A stretch of DNA of 64,000 nt from Bimastos eiseni (lineage: Eukaryota; Annelida; Clitellata; Crassiclitellata; Lumbricidae), in contig OY365811.1 of NCBI GenBank assembly GCA_959347315.1, forward strand, positions 32,849,406-32,913,405, in the 5' to 3' direction. The notes below the pieces were generated by a model. That model saw only the letters and a list, made by a program, of their open reading frames with translations, was not told the origin of the DNA and ran no database searches. The translations under genes and the position numbers were made by a program. Below, piece by piece: positions 1-11,363 of this stretch. Each line of letters opens with the position of its first letter. Within the stretch, counting starts at the first letter, position 1.

Positions 1-900
1 AAAGTTACTAATTAATAACCTGTTATGCTGTAGCAATCAATAACTCAAATCTTACAGAGTTCTTAACTATAACAAGCACCAAGCTTTCTATACAATGACG
101 TCTTAATTTCGTTCATCAACAGTAAATATAGAGGCATGCCTTTTCCTTTAATCATATTTTATTATTTTAGAGTGGTGTGGTGAAAAGTTACTTGTGTAGC
201 CGATTGATTGTCCACAATAATATAGTACTGGGGGTGAAACTATGCACTCATCCCAGAACCTTGCGAACTGAGACTGGAGAGCGCTGGGGCAATAGTCCCT
301 GTTGCCTCTGTGGATTCAGTGCCTACAGCTTCTCTTGAGCAAGATTAGACACAGCCGTAAAGGTTACATAATCTCCAGGCTAAACATAGCCTATCACTGC
401 TTCAATTTTTAGTATATCAGATGTCGTCCCAGTCACACTCTATTCTAGAGTAGATCGACAATATTGATAGGTGACGATATAGGCTTATTATTAGTCGCCT
501 GCAACTTTGTCTGAACCTTGATTCACGAGTCGTATCCTTTGTATGGAATCTCTCTTATCAATCAATCAATCTCTTATCAATCAATCAATTTATCTATCAA
601 TCAATCAATTTAGAAACGGGTCAAATATGAGATCTATTGCGAGCTGCGTTGGACTTAGTTCGTGGTTACAGGGTTACAAGATAAACGATTTTTTGTTTAT
701 TGATAGATTGATATATATATACATATATATGCTCAGCTTAATATGATTGCAGAGTGCCATCCAGATAGTCTCATTTTCAAATATATAAAATTATATTTAT
801 ATAAGAATATTCTTACTTATATATATATATATATCACTGTCGATAGTATTAATGAGCCATACAGATATAGGCATTTAATCTGTGGTCGGACCGTAAGGCC
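1..900. other. upstream region of the CRAL-TRIO gene, no gene seen
   Basis: I see no supported coding exon here. Positions 541-605 hold a short tandem (TCAA)n stretch, and 705-835 hold several (TA)n tracts. The short open frames starting near 543 and 743 are AT-rich and look like chance. The end of this region runs into the TATA-containing promoter. Confidence 0.6.
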
Positions 901-908
901 TTCGCTTA

Positions 909-946
909 TATATAAAAGGATTGAGTTGATTTGAACTGTTGCATTC
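909..946 (+). promoter_or_regulatory. TATA-box core promoter of the CRAL-TRIO gene
   Basis: A strong TATA box (TATATAAAAGG, 909-919) lies about 30 bases before a weak initiator-like GCATTC (941-946). The first start codon follows at 1053, leaving a 5' UTR of about 110 bases. Spacing from TATA box to proposed start site is typical for a focused animal promoter. The exact transcription start is inferred. Confidence 0.55.
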
Positions 947-1052
947 GGTGAGTGATATCACTCAGTCAGTCCGACGATAGCTGTTGCTTCTTGGTTGTCT
1001 CTGTTTATTTGGTAGACTCATCAAGAAGACCTACAACAGAACAGACAGTCAA

Positions 1053-1058
1053 ATGGCG
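1053..1058 (+). CDS. CRAL-TRIO gene exon 1 (start codon, MA)
   Basis: ATGGCG is followed directly by a donor (gtaggtag). It ends in phase 0 and joins the phase-0 exon at 1821 to read MADLAPKVAEVRTKF, similar in shape to the N terminus of MOSPD2. The context has G at +4 but C at -3. The choice rests on frame fit, the donor and the upstream TATA box. Confidence 0.7.
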
Positions 1059-1235
1059 GTAGGTAGACCCAGGTTCTAAAACACTTCTTATGCTTATAGA
1101 GGTACCACAGTTAGTGTTACCTTACATTACTTCGCCTCGGCTTAATAAAGCAAGTCTGCTTGTCAGTCTGCCTGTCTGTCTATCTGTTTGTCTGTCAACT
1201 TAAGATAAGTCAAATAAGTAATAATGATAACAGAG

Positions 1236-1287
<52 letters not shown>

Positions 1288-2485
1288 AGTTCGGTAATTC
1301 GTAGTCAGTCGATCTCTCGAAGCATCGATTATGGTCTGTCTGGATAGCAATTAAGTGGAGTCAGAGCTTTAAACATCCATGCATCTGCCGTCAGCGTTAC
1401 GAGCTGCAGTTGGGGCCAAAATGGGCTCATAGGCCTATGTGATAATTGGCAACATAATTATGAGCTCCATATGTGGGCATGCGATCATGGTAAGTCCCAT
1501 CTGCTCCACAGTCTCCAGTTCTTTTGAAGTCCGCAGCATGGATGGCCTACTGTGCAGAGAAGAATGATAAACACAATTCACTATTGACCTATGACCCGAC
1601 CTAAAAAGGCTTTTATGACCTCGCCAGTGATTGATTAAAAAAAATATGATTCCATTGTGGGCTTATATTATAAGGACCAATAATGTTAATATTCCTTAGT
1701 GGGCTTATGTTTAGTTTTACAGACGCTATTATAGATCGAACAAGCGGACTATTAATCAATCAATTAATTATAATTAGGCCCCCCCCTAACTTGCTGATTT
1801 TTAATCGTTTTACGTTTTAGGATTTAGCACCAAAAGTCGCCGAAGTGCGAACGAAGTTTTTAGCAAAATATAACGGTAAGTATAATCTGCACACTGCACA
1901 ACTATTAAATCCACACAACCGAATCGCTATTATGATCTTAACATTAAGCTATTGTTTACAACAACTGCCTGTCTATGTGTCAGTCTGTATCTGTTTATGT
2001 GTCTGCCTGTCTGTATGCCTGCCTGTCAGTCCATCTGCAGTTAGCCTCTTTCTCTCAATTGGTTTGTCAGTCTGCCTGTCCACTTGCCAGCCTATAAACA
2101 CGTGTCAATCTGCCTGTTTATGTGTGTGTGTGTGTACCTCCGCCTGTCTGTCTGTCTGTCCGTCTGTCTGTCTGTCTGTCTGTCAGTCGACGATGATATG
2201 TGTGTACGTGCGTAGGGAGCATACTGGACGACACGTATCATGCGAAAGACGTTGCATGGGTGAAGACGAGCGACGCTTTCATTCGTAACATCCTAATGGC
2301 TTACAAGACAGGAGGAGACGTCAACAAAGCCGTCGACCTAGTCAACGAAATCTTCCTCTTCAGAAACAAATACAAGCTCAACGGTTGGCGCCCATTGCCC
2401 CATACACATACGTACATATGCACGCACGCACACAAACACAGACACACACACACAGACACACACACACACAAACACACTCACACAG

Positions 2486-2518
<33 letters not shown>

Positions 2519-2945
2519 TACATTGTACACGTATTCAAGCATAGGCCTATATACATACATGCATGCATATATGCATGCACTAACACTATATAATATATAC
2601 ACATGTAGAGGTGGACTAATAGGCTGCATTCCAATCCCATCTTTGCCATTCATGCATTTATACTTAACCTATAAACTCATGCACTCATTATCTCATATAT
2701 GCATACATGCATATCCTATAAATGCCTGCCTACATATATAAAATCAAATCAAAGTGTTTATTTGGTAATCAAAACAAAAACATAATTCGCTATTAGGCCT
2801 ACTAAAGTTGACATGAATCGTAGTAGAATACACCGGAGACCCAACTAATAATCCCGCAAGTTAAGGCCACATAGTACTACAGGTAAAATTTATAAACATA
2901 GGCCAACATGAGGTAAGAACAAGATAGAATAAATACATACATACA

Positions 2946-2976
<31 letters not shown>

Positions 2977-5900
2977 GCTAAATAAATACTTAAACCATAA
3001 TAACCATAACCAAGTGTTTTTATTGTCTCCAAATAACAAACAAAACTACAAAAGCTTGACAATTAGCTGGGAGCCAATAGGGAATAACAGAAACCCTTAA
3101 AAAATCCTGTAATCAGGTTCACCCTTACAATAGATTAATAGTTGCAGCCGGTTAGGTATAAAAATACATCAACATTTAGTACGAAACTTAGCTAGTTAGC
3201 TATTATATACAATCACGATGAAGACGATAAACACAAACCTAATACAATACACATATACAATCATGCACACTTATTTAACTCAATTGTCACAAGTTCTAAC
3301 ATTTTTTGCAACCTGTGGAACTGTTATATCTTCTTGAACCTCTGGTTATAAGTTCTCTTTGAGAAGTTTGAGAGCCTCTCTAAATAAGTCGACGAGATTC
3401 TGCTTTCAATTTTCAGATATTAAGAAGGAGGACCTGGACCAGGAACTTCGAGAGCTAGATGGCGTCTACTACAATGGCGTGGACAAGAAAGGCCATAAGA
3501 TCAGTACGTATACACAGAGGCATAAGTGTATATATAAATTATAAGTATTATTATATGATCTCTGTAATGTTTAGAACTTTATATAATGCACGAGGCATCA
3601 ATTCACAAGGTGGCTTGAAGAAAGCATGTTGAGCTCATAATCCGTTGAAGAAACTTGGTGATCTAATTGATTATGCGTCCAAATTGTCTAATTAATCGTT
3701 GATGTGAACAGAATTGCGTCACTCTTTTCAGTTCACTTCCGCGTCTGTCGACAGAAGAACGGCTACAAGTTGAAGGAATCGAAGCAATACGTCGCCTTCC
3801 ATTTCAACCAGCATTACATGGCTTCACCCGAAGACCAGATTGCCGTTCTCTTTGATATGACTGATGCTTCGGTCGGCAACATGGTTAGCAGCAATCGCTC
3901 ATTCAATTCCAATTAAACACCTTGTTTTAAGCTAATTATTGTTTGAATCAAAAGCCTTAATTATTATGACAGTTCCAATTAAACCGCAACTGATACAACA
4001 AAATACAATTACATGTTTAATTAGCACAACGCTAATTAAACACGTAATTGTATTTTGTTGTATCTATAGGTCTGTATTTAGGCCTAGTCTATATAGCGCC
4101 TCTAACAGTGCACACCAAGGAGAGAAAAGAAAGTGGTTTTGAGATGGTTTTGTGACAGCGGAAAGAAACAGTTGCAGTACCAGTTAAAAGCGAGGAGTGT
4201 ACGTGTTGATGGAGAGAGTTGATTCCACAGCGCTTGACCGATGAAGGCAAATACTCCACTCTTGACCTTAGCCATCGACAGACGCAGCAATCATGATAGA
4301 CATAACCTATAGCTACCTTCAAGCAGTTAACAAGTAGTTACAACTACATTTAGTAAAAAGTAGATACAAAGCAGTTACACTACTGTTCAATAGTTACACT
4401 ACTGTCCGAAACTACATGCAGACCTACTTTCATATTATATTAGGCCTATTGCAGCATTATTTGTCTAAGTCAAATGAGTTCTAGTACCCATCTCCGGTTA
4501 TTGATGAGCTTCATATTTCCTATATTATATGATGCTGTACGTTGCTGTTCTAACCTTAGACCTAGGCTTTATAATAATTGAAGCTTTTCCTCCTGCTCAC
4601 AGTTATACGTTATTGAAGTGGAGCATAATACGCCCCTCGCATGTTCTGGGGGGGGGGGTGGGGGTGGTGGTGGTGCTGTAATGGGCATATTTAAGGGTTT
4701 ATGAATTCAAACCCCAAGTAAATAATTGCCAAAAACACTTATCAAAGCTGACCTTCTGCTTAGTAACCATGTTCAATGGCAACCCCCATATGGAAACTAC
4801 CCTAAATTGTGGCCTATTAGAACGCCTGTGAGTGTGGCTGTATGTTGTGGCAAATTGAGTGAAGTATCTTCATGGTCAGTTCTTTGTTTTGTCAGGATTT
4901 GGAGATGAGCAAATTCATCATTCACTGTCTAAGCACATATTTCCCAAATATTGCAGGTGAGTGGAAGAACCAATAATACTCAGATGTTTCAAGTTAAAAC
5001 TGTTGTAGTTTAGTGTCAGTAATATGATATTTATATTTAATTAACAGGGCATAACTCATAAACTTTGTTAAACTGTTTATAACATTTTTCATAAGTTTGT
5101 TGCGGGCCCGGCCCCATACAAATCGTCCAGCTCTCAGGGTATTTGCACCTCTGCCCCACTCACTCAGTGAACCTGCCCTTAAGTGGTAGTACAGGTGATG
5201 TTATATGATCATTTCGTTGTGTGCTCGACCACATACATAGGTAGGCCTATACTTGAATAATTTAAGTTGGTAGTTAGAATAACTGCTTTTTCGTCTTGGC
5301 AGTCAGTCAGTCAGTCTTTCCCTCTCCATCTTTCAATCTGCTTGTGTTTTTGCCTCGCCCTCTGCATTATCTCTTCCTATGTCTGTATGCTTTTCTGTGT
5401 CAGTCTATCTTTTTCTAAAGCGGTCAAAAATCAGACCATTTTTTAATATTCTTCTAAGCACAGACAGAACTTAACACCAACCACAGCTAATAACAGTGTC
5501 AATTGAGACACCTTCATTCTGTTGTCTGTTTCAGCCTATAACCTCATGTTTAGGATGGGAGTGGCACTAGAAGGTAAGACATTTATTCATCAAGCATGAA
5601 ACATAATATAATAGACCTATTGTGTGGACAGAACACCTGAATGTAGTGCCTCTTAACAGCCTCTCTCTATGTCTGTCTATCTCTCACACGCACAACATAG
5701 CGCATAATAAGCATCTTGTAATGGAAAGCGCAACGCTCGCCAGCCTAAGTATATGCAGCCATAAGTTCATTATGAACGAACTCATCAGGAATGATCTCAG
5801 ATAAATGGAGCAGCCCAGCGCCAATAGGCTCTCAAACACACGCAGAACCCAATCAGAGGACTACGCACTGCTGTTGAACAATTGATTCGCATCTTATTAG

Positions 5901-6122
5901 AGAGCAATCCCAATTGCCACTGTGAGCGGATTAAAGGCGCCATATAATCAGGCATAGAAATCGCTAGTTTCTGTCAACCTGATTTCAGCTGTCTGGACGA
6001 TAATCAAGGGCTGGTTGGACGCCGATCAGGCCAAGCGGACGTACATGGTCAGCCGCAAGAATGTCAACGAGTATATCGCGGAGGATCAACTACTGCCCCA
6101 CATGATCAAGAAAGACAAGTGA
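1053..6122 (+). CDS. CRAL-TRIO domain protein, MOSPD2-like, 8 coding exons
   Basis: A complete spliced gene: 1053-1058, 1821-1875, 2216-2383, 3417-3503, 3732-3883, 4896-4956, 5535-5573 and 5989-6122. The exons sum to 702 bases with all phases matching, giving 233 residues and a TGA stop. Residues about 30-76 form the N-terminal CRAL-TRIO helices (VAWVKTSDAFIRNILMAYK). Residues about 78-230 form the SEC14-type lipid pocket, with GVYYNGVDKKGHKI, IAVLFDMTDASVGNM and the closing YIAEDQLLPHM. By recall these resemble the CRAL-TRIO half of MOSPD2, including its ENEVQDYV..LPPHM-like end. MOSPD2 also has an MSP (FFAT-binding) domain and a membrane anchor; here the frame stops right after the lipid domain. 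A donor-like AA|GTGATC overlaps the stop, so a longer isoform is possible, but I found no MSP exon downstream. Expected role: binding or transfer of a small hydrophobic lipid in the cytosol; ligand unknown. Neighbour: the convergent ankyrin gene. Confidence 0.85.
1231..1283. repeat. (GA)n microsatellite
   Basis: Nearly pure AG dinucleotides in intron 1 of the CRAL-TRIO gene. Confidence 0.95.
1821..1875 (+). CDS. CRAL-TRIO gene exon 2
   Basis: Acceptor ttacgttttag and donor gtaagt. Encodes DLAPKVAEVRTKFLAKYN and ends in phase 1. This is the N-terminal helix before the CRAL-TRIO-N bundle. Confidence 0.8.
2216..2383 (+). CDS. CRAL-TRIO gene exon 3 (CRAL-TRIO-N)
   Basis: Encodes residues 21-76, containing AWVKTSDAFIRNILMAYK and the helix ending FLFRNKYKLN, the usual place of the 'WR' helix. 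Acceptor tgcgtag; donor gttggc is weak but phase 1 fits the next exon. A (CA)n microsatellite begins right after it in the intron. Confidence 0.85.
2403..2516. repeat. (CA)n microsatellite
   Basis: Interrupted CA/CACACAGA repeat in intron 3. The opposite-strand 'proteins' read from it (VCVCVC...) are artefacts. Confidence 0.95.
2932..2974. repeat. (ATAC)n microsatellite
   Basis: About ten tandem ATAC units in intron 3. Positions 2745-2775 just before it carry a TTTATTTGGTAATC motif like the retroelement tails near 57.6 kb. Confidence 0.9.
3417..3503 (+). CDS. CRAL-TRIO gene exon 4
   Basis: Residues 77-105, IKKEDLDQELRELDGVYYNG then VDKKGHKI. The 'G-D-x-x-G-x-x-(I/L/V)' turn is typical of the first CRAL-TRIO strand. 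Acceptor ttttcag, donor gtacgt, phase 1 to 1. Confidence 0.9.
3732..3883 (+). CDS. CRAL-TRIO gene exon 5 (core strands)
   Basis: Residues 106-156, with HFRVCRQKNGYKLKES and the core strand DQIAVLFDMTDASVGNM, matching the 'vfDl.g.g..n.d' strand of SEC14/CRAL-TRIO folds. Acceptor cttttcag, donor gttagc, ends phase 0. Confidence 0.92.
3992..4064. repeat. 34-bp near-perfect inverted repeat (hairpin, MITE-like)
   Basis: The arms 3992-4025 and 4031-4064 are reverse complements over 34 bases with one mismatch, around a 5-base loop (acaac). The odd position is A/C on the + strand and would be a G-U wobble on the - strand. It lies in intron 5 of the CRAL-TRIO gene. It could be a palindromic MITE or a small-RNA precursor; there is no clear target duplication. 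Confidence 0.85.
4089..4322 (-). mobile_element. LINE 3' end fragment (CR1/L2-like), frameshifted
   Basis: Two overlapping - strand frames carry the typical end of a non-LTR reverse-transcriptase ORF: FAFIGQALWNQLSPSTRT, then LLTGTATVSFRCHKT, then LKTTFFSLLGVHC and stop. The frames must be switched to read it, so it is dead. It is followed by a GCGCTATATAG tail shared with many short repeats in the window. Confidence 0.7.
4648..4676 (+). repeat. G-rich tract, possible G-quadruplex
   Basis: A run of eleven or more G followed by GTGGGGGTGGTGGTGG, in intron 5 of the CRAL-TRIO gene on its sense strand. Four or more G-runs are present, enough for a quadruplex in the nascent RNA or DNA. Confidence 0.6.
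4896..4956 (+). CDS. CRAL-TRIO gene exon 6
   Basis: Residues 157-176, DLEMSKFIIHCLSTYFPNIA, the helix carrying the conserved 'YP' (here FP) before the next strand. Acceptor ttttgtcag, donor gtgagt, ends phase 1. Confidence 0.92.
5535..5573 (+). CDS. CRAL-TRIO gene exon 7 (39 bp)
   Basis: A micro-exon encoding AYNLMFRMGVALE. It is supported by a good acceptor (tgtttcag), a good donor (gtaaga) and phase 1 on both sides. Confidence 0.88.
5989..6122 (+). CDS. CRAL-TRIO gene exon 8 with stop
   Basis: Residues 190-233, VWTIIKGWLDADQAKRTYMV then SRKNVNEYIAEDQLLPHM, ending IKKDK and TGA. This is the C-terminal helix, strand and 'lP..yGG' position of CRAL-TRIO; here it reads LPHMIKK. Acceptor gatttcag. 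Confidence 0.9.
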
Positions 6123-6953
6123 TCGAAACTATTGATCGACACAATCACGCTCTCTATCATACCCTTAAGAGACGGAGAACAAATCAAGGCGTTCATAAAT
6201 AAGTTATCGACCAATTAATTAGTGTTGATCATATAATTTGCATACGATTACTAGACAGAATTTTAGAATCTGTTTGACATGTAGGCTACCAGCTTTTGAA
6301 AGACTTAAACTGCTTGAGACTAAAGAAAGCATCGATGTCTTTATCAACATATGGCAAATTGTGGATGCCACAGTAACAACGCGCATCGCATCACTCGGCG
6401 GTACACAAAAACCTCATCGTTGTCAACACTACGCAGCAGATACGATGCATTAAATATCTATTACCAGCTGATCTGCCTACTTCTCTGGTAACGGTACTCG
6501 GATCTACGCTGGACTCCCCTTATTTTTTTATTACCGAAATTTGAAACCGCCCTTCTTCAAACATCTTTTGCTCAGAAGTGCACACACATGCCTCAACAGT
6601 GCAATTGCAGTTGTATTGCAGAGCAATTGTGCAACTCTCCGGCCACTGTGCTGATCAGTTAGAGCTTTTTTACTCTGATACAATACTGCGCTCGTGAATT
6701 AGCTGGTGCCCTGTGATGCACTCTAGAGTAGCACTAAAGAAATTTGGAACTTATAACTACGATTACAGTTATGCATTCCGAAAGATTTTAATTAAAAGTA
6801 TTAATATTTAAAACGCTCGTGAATACGTCCTCTAATCAAAGCCAAGCAAATGTTCTGCAAATTGTCTTGTATAAAATTCGTCTAAAGCACCACTCGAAAG
6901 CCAAGCGCAGGGCAGCAGCTTATTTACGAGTGCATATATATATATATATTTAT

Positions 6954-6989
<36 letters not shown>

Positions 6990-7080
6990 TACTAATCAGT
7001 ACATTTGCAGACCAATGGGGAACAGAATAGCTTTGAATAGCTTTTACAACTAAAGAGTAGCTGCAAGACTACAAGACACA
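6123..7080. other. intergenic region between convergent genes
   Basis: This holds the 3' UTR and end of the CRAL-TRIO gene. The best poly(A) signal I see on + is an ATTAAA at about 6790; there is no clear AATAAA. A (TA)n tract sits at 6934-6986. No coding exon is seen. Confidence 0.5.
6934..6986. repeat. (TA)n microsatellite
   Basis: Two TA runs separated by TTTATAGA, in the gap between the two convergent genes. Confidence 0.95.
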
Positions 7081-7101
7081 TGTAAGTGAAAAAAGTTTAT
7101 T
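7069..7101 (-). terminator. Ank: candidate poly(A) site of the ankyrin gene
   Basis: On the - strand AATAAA (7101-7096) is followed about 20 bases on by a GT-rich TGTGTCTTG element, the usual cleavage layout. It would end a 3' UTR of about 4.3 kb. Other - strand AATAAA hexamers occur nearer the stop (for example about 10338), so shorter forms are possible. Confidence 0.45.
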
Positions 7102-10100
7102 GATAGCTGCAATTGTTGTTATAAGCAGGATTACATATGAAATGAGACTTGGGGAGTCTATTGTAAGCAGTAAGCCTCTTAAAATGCTGGATACATTTAT
7201 CATAAACTATAAAATCAGGTACTGTTAAAATCATTAGGCCTACTTGCTTTGAGTAAGATTCAGTTTTCAATCCTCAGTTGATAATGTGTGTAAATAGAGG
7301 CCATTACTGGCAAATAGTTAGAGTTGGACTCTATTAAAATTGGCGTCTGTCAGTTGGATTGCTGTTGCCTTATATGCGCATGAGTCAAGATACTTTCAAA
7401 TATCAGATTCAACCAACCATCTGATGAACCAATAGCTGTGCAGATACAGATGTCACTGTCATCTCAAACTCCACTTCTAACAATGGACAAAAACTATAAC
7501 CAAATAATTTATTATAATTAAGCTGACACTAATACAATAGCTTGCATAGTATCTATTATTTTTTTTAATAATGAAAACTAAGTGTGCATAGATTCCAGAG
7601 GAGGACATTTACCATAGGCAAGAATGCACAGGAAATAATCAGGTACAACATTGACATCATTTATCAAATCAAAATGAATTCTTAAAATCCCAAATTGAAA
7701 TCAATAAATTCAGGGAACTAAAGCACAAGCGTTCTCTTTTAAACGTTTCAACTGGAAAATACAGATTGTTAGAAACTGATTAGCAAATTACCATCATTAC
7801 GTGTAACTAAATACGCACCACAACTAACACACAAACAGCTCTAATACAAAAATAAACTCTTTCAGCTATGACTACGGAACCTGCACGACACGCGACGCAG
7901 AAAAGCAAATGGATTAATCGGTACAATAACACATTGGGCATCCGGGAAGAGTGAGCAATATTGCTCGTACAGTAAATACAAAAGCTTCACGTCAAATTTT
8001 AAACAGAACACACCGAAACCTCCTGATAACAAGCATCACTATAATGGAAAGTTTTAACATAGCAAGGAGGAAACAAACATGGCTTCCAAAAGAAATACAA
8101 CCATAGGTCATTGACCCCATTATAACACAACCCCGTTGTAATGTGGTACTACGGTCCCCAATGTCATCATTATAAGAAGTGTGAAGTGTATCAAAGAAAC
8201 CATCGAAAAGACTGAGGTCATTTCCTTCACGATTTTATCATTATAACAAGCAAATAGGCTTAATTAAGTAACACAACATTATTTTGTATAGTGTTCTTCA
8301 GTACTGCTTAAACAAAGTATTTTTGGTGAAATATTTTTATATTTTTACTACTTATCATGTGATTACTACTTGTGTTACAAATAATGAGCCATATACATAT
8401 TGCTGATAAAAGCAGAAGTAGAAAGTTAAATGTAGCTGTCTTTGCCCAAAAATGAAAAATCAATAATTGAAATTAGTTCACAGAATAGACAAGTAGTCAT
8501 GATTAGCAGAATTGACTTATTACCGTAATTATGAGAATGGACTTCATTACAAGAAAGATGGAACAATGCAAGATTGAAGCAACCCTACATTCGGATCCCA
8601 TACAAAGATCCAAGAGGAAAATGCAATTATAAGTAAATCAAGATTATCGATTATATAAATTATCTGATATAAAAATCAAGGTAGAAATGGCAAAAAAAAC
8701 CGAAAATGTTGAAGGTGAAAGTTCAAAAGATTCACAGTGACTGAGTGAAAATAAACTATTATAATAAGAATAATATTTGAATTTTCTCTGGATATTTTTT
8801 TAAACTCTGAATGATCATAAAAATATTTCTTGTAATAAAAATAATGTTTTACCCTGGGACTTCATCCTGCTTTGCATTAAAACAATGATGATAATAATAA
8901 TGGCAATGGACTAGTTCACCATCAATCCGATCAGCAAGCTCCTAGACTTACAGAAGCATTGTATTGTATCTAGGAATTTATAATGCACCTCTAGCAGTAA
9001 TGACTATTCAGAGATGCTACCAGTGCAAGTACTCCCTCCAAGGAAACAGAAACGTTTTTGAAGCAATGGACAGAAGTGAATAGACTACAAGCAAAAATTT
9101 CTGAATTTGTGAGGAAGGTTATTTGGCGAAGAAGGACTCGATATACAAGTATTTGATACAAGCGGAATAATCCATTGCAAGCCATTTTTCTCATCATCTT
9201 CCAAAGTGTATTCATAAAACCAAAGACGTGATAGAGTGGCCCTTTATAAGGCAAGCTATGCTGTTTTTAAAAAGATCGTCTGAAATGAAAATAAGTCAAT
9301 ATATATAGTTCAACCAAGTTCAAAAATTTTCATAAAACTTAAAAGAACATCCAAAATTTAAAGGTTATCTAATTCGGCTGAGTAAAACCATTGGATCATG
9401 GGGCAAACCCCAACCCACACATCCATGGTCATACCACAAAAAGATTACCATCATGATCAAAGCTTGTACCATAATAACTCTAAGGGGTGAATATACAGTG
9501 ATGCATGCAATCATCGTCATAAGACCATAATTTCCACAAATACTTTAAATATATTCGTACTATTAATGAAGCAGATCTAAAGTGGAGTGTTAAAATATTA
9601 TTGTACTGTGAATGAATTAAAAAAGATCTAAAAAGAAGTTATGAGAACATAGGAAACGAAAATGGACAAAATTATATTAGAAAGGAGCATATTGGAATTT
9701 TTTTCAACAATCTAATGAGGAGTGGTGCAACTGGAAACAAAGACATTCTCTACTGAATAAATTTTGTGAATTGACAGTAGGCCTACACTGGCAAGCACAT
9801 TGATTTCCAAGCTGCCACAGAAATTGGGAAACCGCAGAATTCTTCTGGGTAAGGAAATAAATAGCTTAGAAAAAATCCTAAATGATAACAGATGACTCCA
9901 TGAAAATCTGTAACTTTCAATATAATTTTGAAACTAAGTAATTTGAGGGATCACTGCTTCGGCCAGCTATCAAAGCTCAGTTGAAATGGGTAAAAACGGA
10001 GGTAAACAATTGTAAACATAAACTTCAGATTTCTAATGCGCTACTCTGAAACTAAGCGTAGGACACCAGCTTAATCATGAGCACCAGTATCGTTTCAGAG

Positions 10101-11363
10101 TGCTTGTTGAAATTCTTGTCAATATCATCAAAGACACAAGCTCTACAGCCACGGAATGTTTCTCAACGATTAACAGTTCTGCCAATGTTTATTTCCTTCA
10201 TTTGCCAGCAGTGCATAAAAATGTTTTCTGCCATAATAATAATATTATACTTGTTTAATTTCAAACTGACAAACTGCAGTATGATTACAAGTTATTAATG
10301 CTGGCAGCCATGCAAGGCACCCATCTTTTCATAGCTTTTATTGAACCAATGCAGCCACATGCATAGCGAAAGAAGTACTATTCAACCTTAGGGCATAGCA
10401 GGAATCCAACTCGCTTCCTCTGCTCTGCACACCAGTCTCAATCGTTACTCTATGGACCCCCCATTAATGACAGTTCTTTCTAAAAAATTAGAACTCAAAA
10501 CCTTGTTGCAAAATGAAAGGTAATTGCAAGTGTATGCAAGAGAGTCAGGAAACAACAGATGTGGATAATTAGGGAAAAGAAACACTGAATGTTGCCACAA
10601 AATCCACAGAAACGTTTACAACCACTATCACTAAATCTTCACATCAGGAAATATGCATTTAACCCCGGTCAGATAGGTCACCCATAAAACAAAAATTACC
10701 AACTGCTACTAGCAAGTGAGAACAGTTTCTAGCACAGCCTATTAATTACAACCCGTAAACTTACAACGCAGACTATCTCCAAATGAGGCCCAAATTTTTA
10801 AAGCAAGCACAACATAAGAGAAGATAAGATGACTGCACCAAATGACCTCCAATAAAATCGACAAAATTTAAGTGTAAAAATGAACGCTTGACTAACCTAG
10901 CAACATGGTGCATAAATAAGTTTAAGAGAACAAAGATGGCGTCAAGTTAGCAGATGCTTGCTACACAGAAAGAACAACCGCAACGAGACTTTTGAAGCCA
11001 GCGACATCAATAAGTAAGCACTTGCAGCAAGGCCTCATTTTTGCGTGATAAGCATATTAGATACAGTTTTAAAAATTCATATTTACGAAGGCAGACATGT
11101 GTTTTGAACTAACAAAAGCATTGCGTGCTGAGTGAATTGAGCGTTGGAAGAATTTCCCAACATATATTTTCATCAAATACCAAATCTCTAAGTTCTGGTT
11201 ATTGCTTTCCCAATCGAACAACCTCTGGCAAGCCCTAACTTCTAAGGACAGTATTAAAAAATAGGTAAAATATCTGAATGATCAAGGCAGAACTTTTATC
11301 GACAATGGCATATTGTCTGAGAGAGAGAGAGAGAGAGAGGCACTTGACACAGTCGTGCAAAGT
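7102..11363 (-). other. Ank: putative long 3' UTR of the ankyrin gene
   Basis: 4.26 kb directly after the ankyrin stop with no supported coding exon on either strand. It is AT-rich, low in microsatellites compared with the introns, and includes a short SINE-like piece at about 10215-10330. The UTR reading is inferred from the poly(A) signal at its far end. Confidence 0.4.
10215..10330 (-). mobile_element. SINE-like fragment (same family)
   Basis: (AAT)n-like start, then cttgtttaatttcaaactg, acaaactgcagtatgattac, and the end ggcagccatgcaaggcaccc. Lies inside the putative ankyrin 3' UTR. Confidence 0.5.

Noticed and set aside
1845..2288. 147-codon + frame with CLSVCLP repeats
   Set aside because: Runs through an intronic (TCTG)n stretch between two CRAL-TRIO exons; only the ends are coding, in the spliced frame.
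2338..2653. - strand frames rich in VCVCVC
   Set aside because: (CA)n microsatellite.
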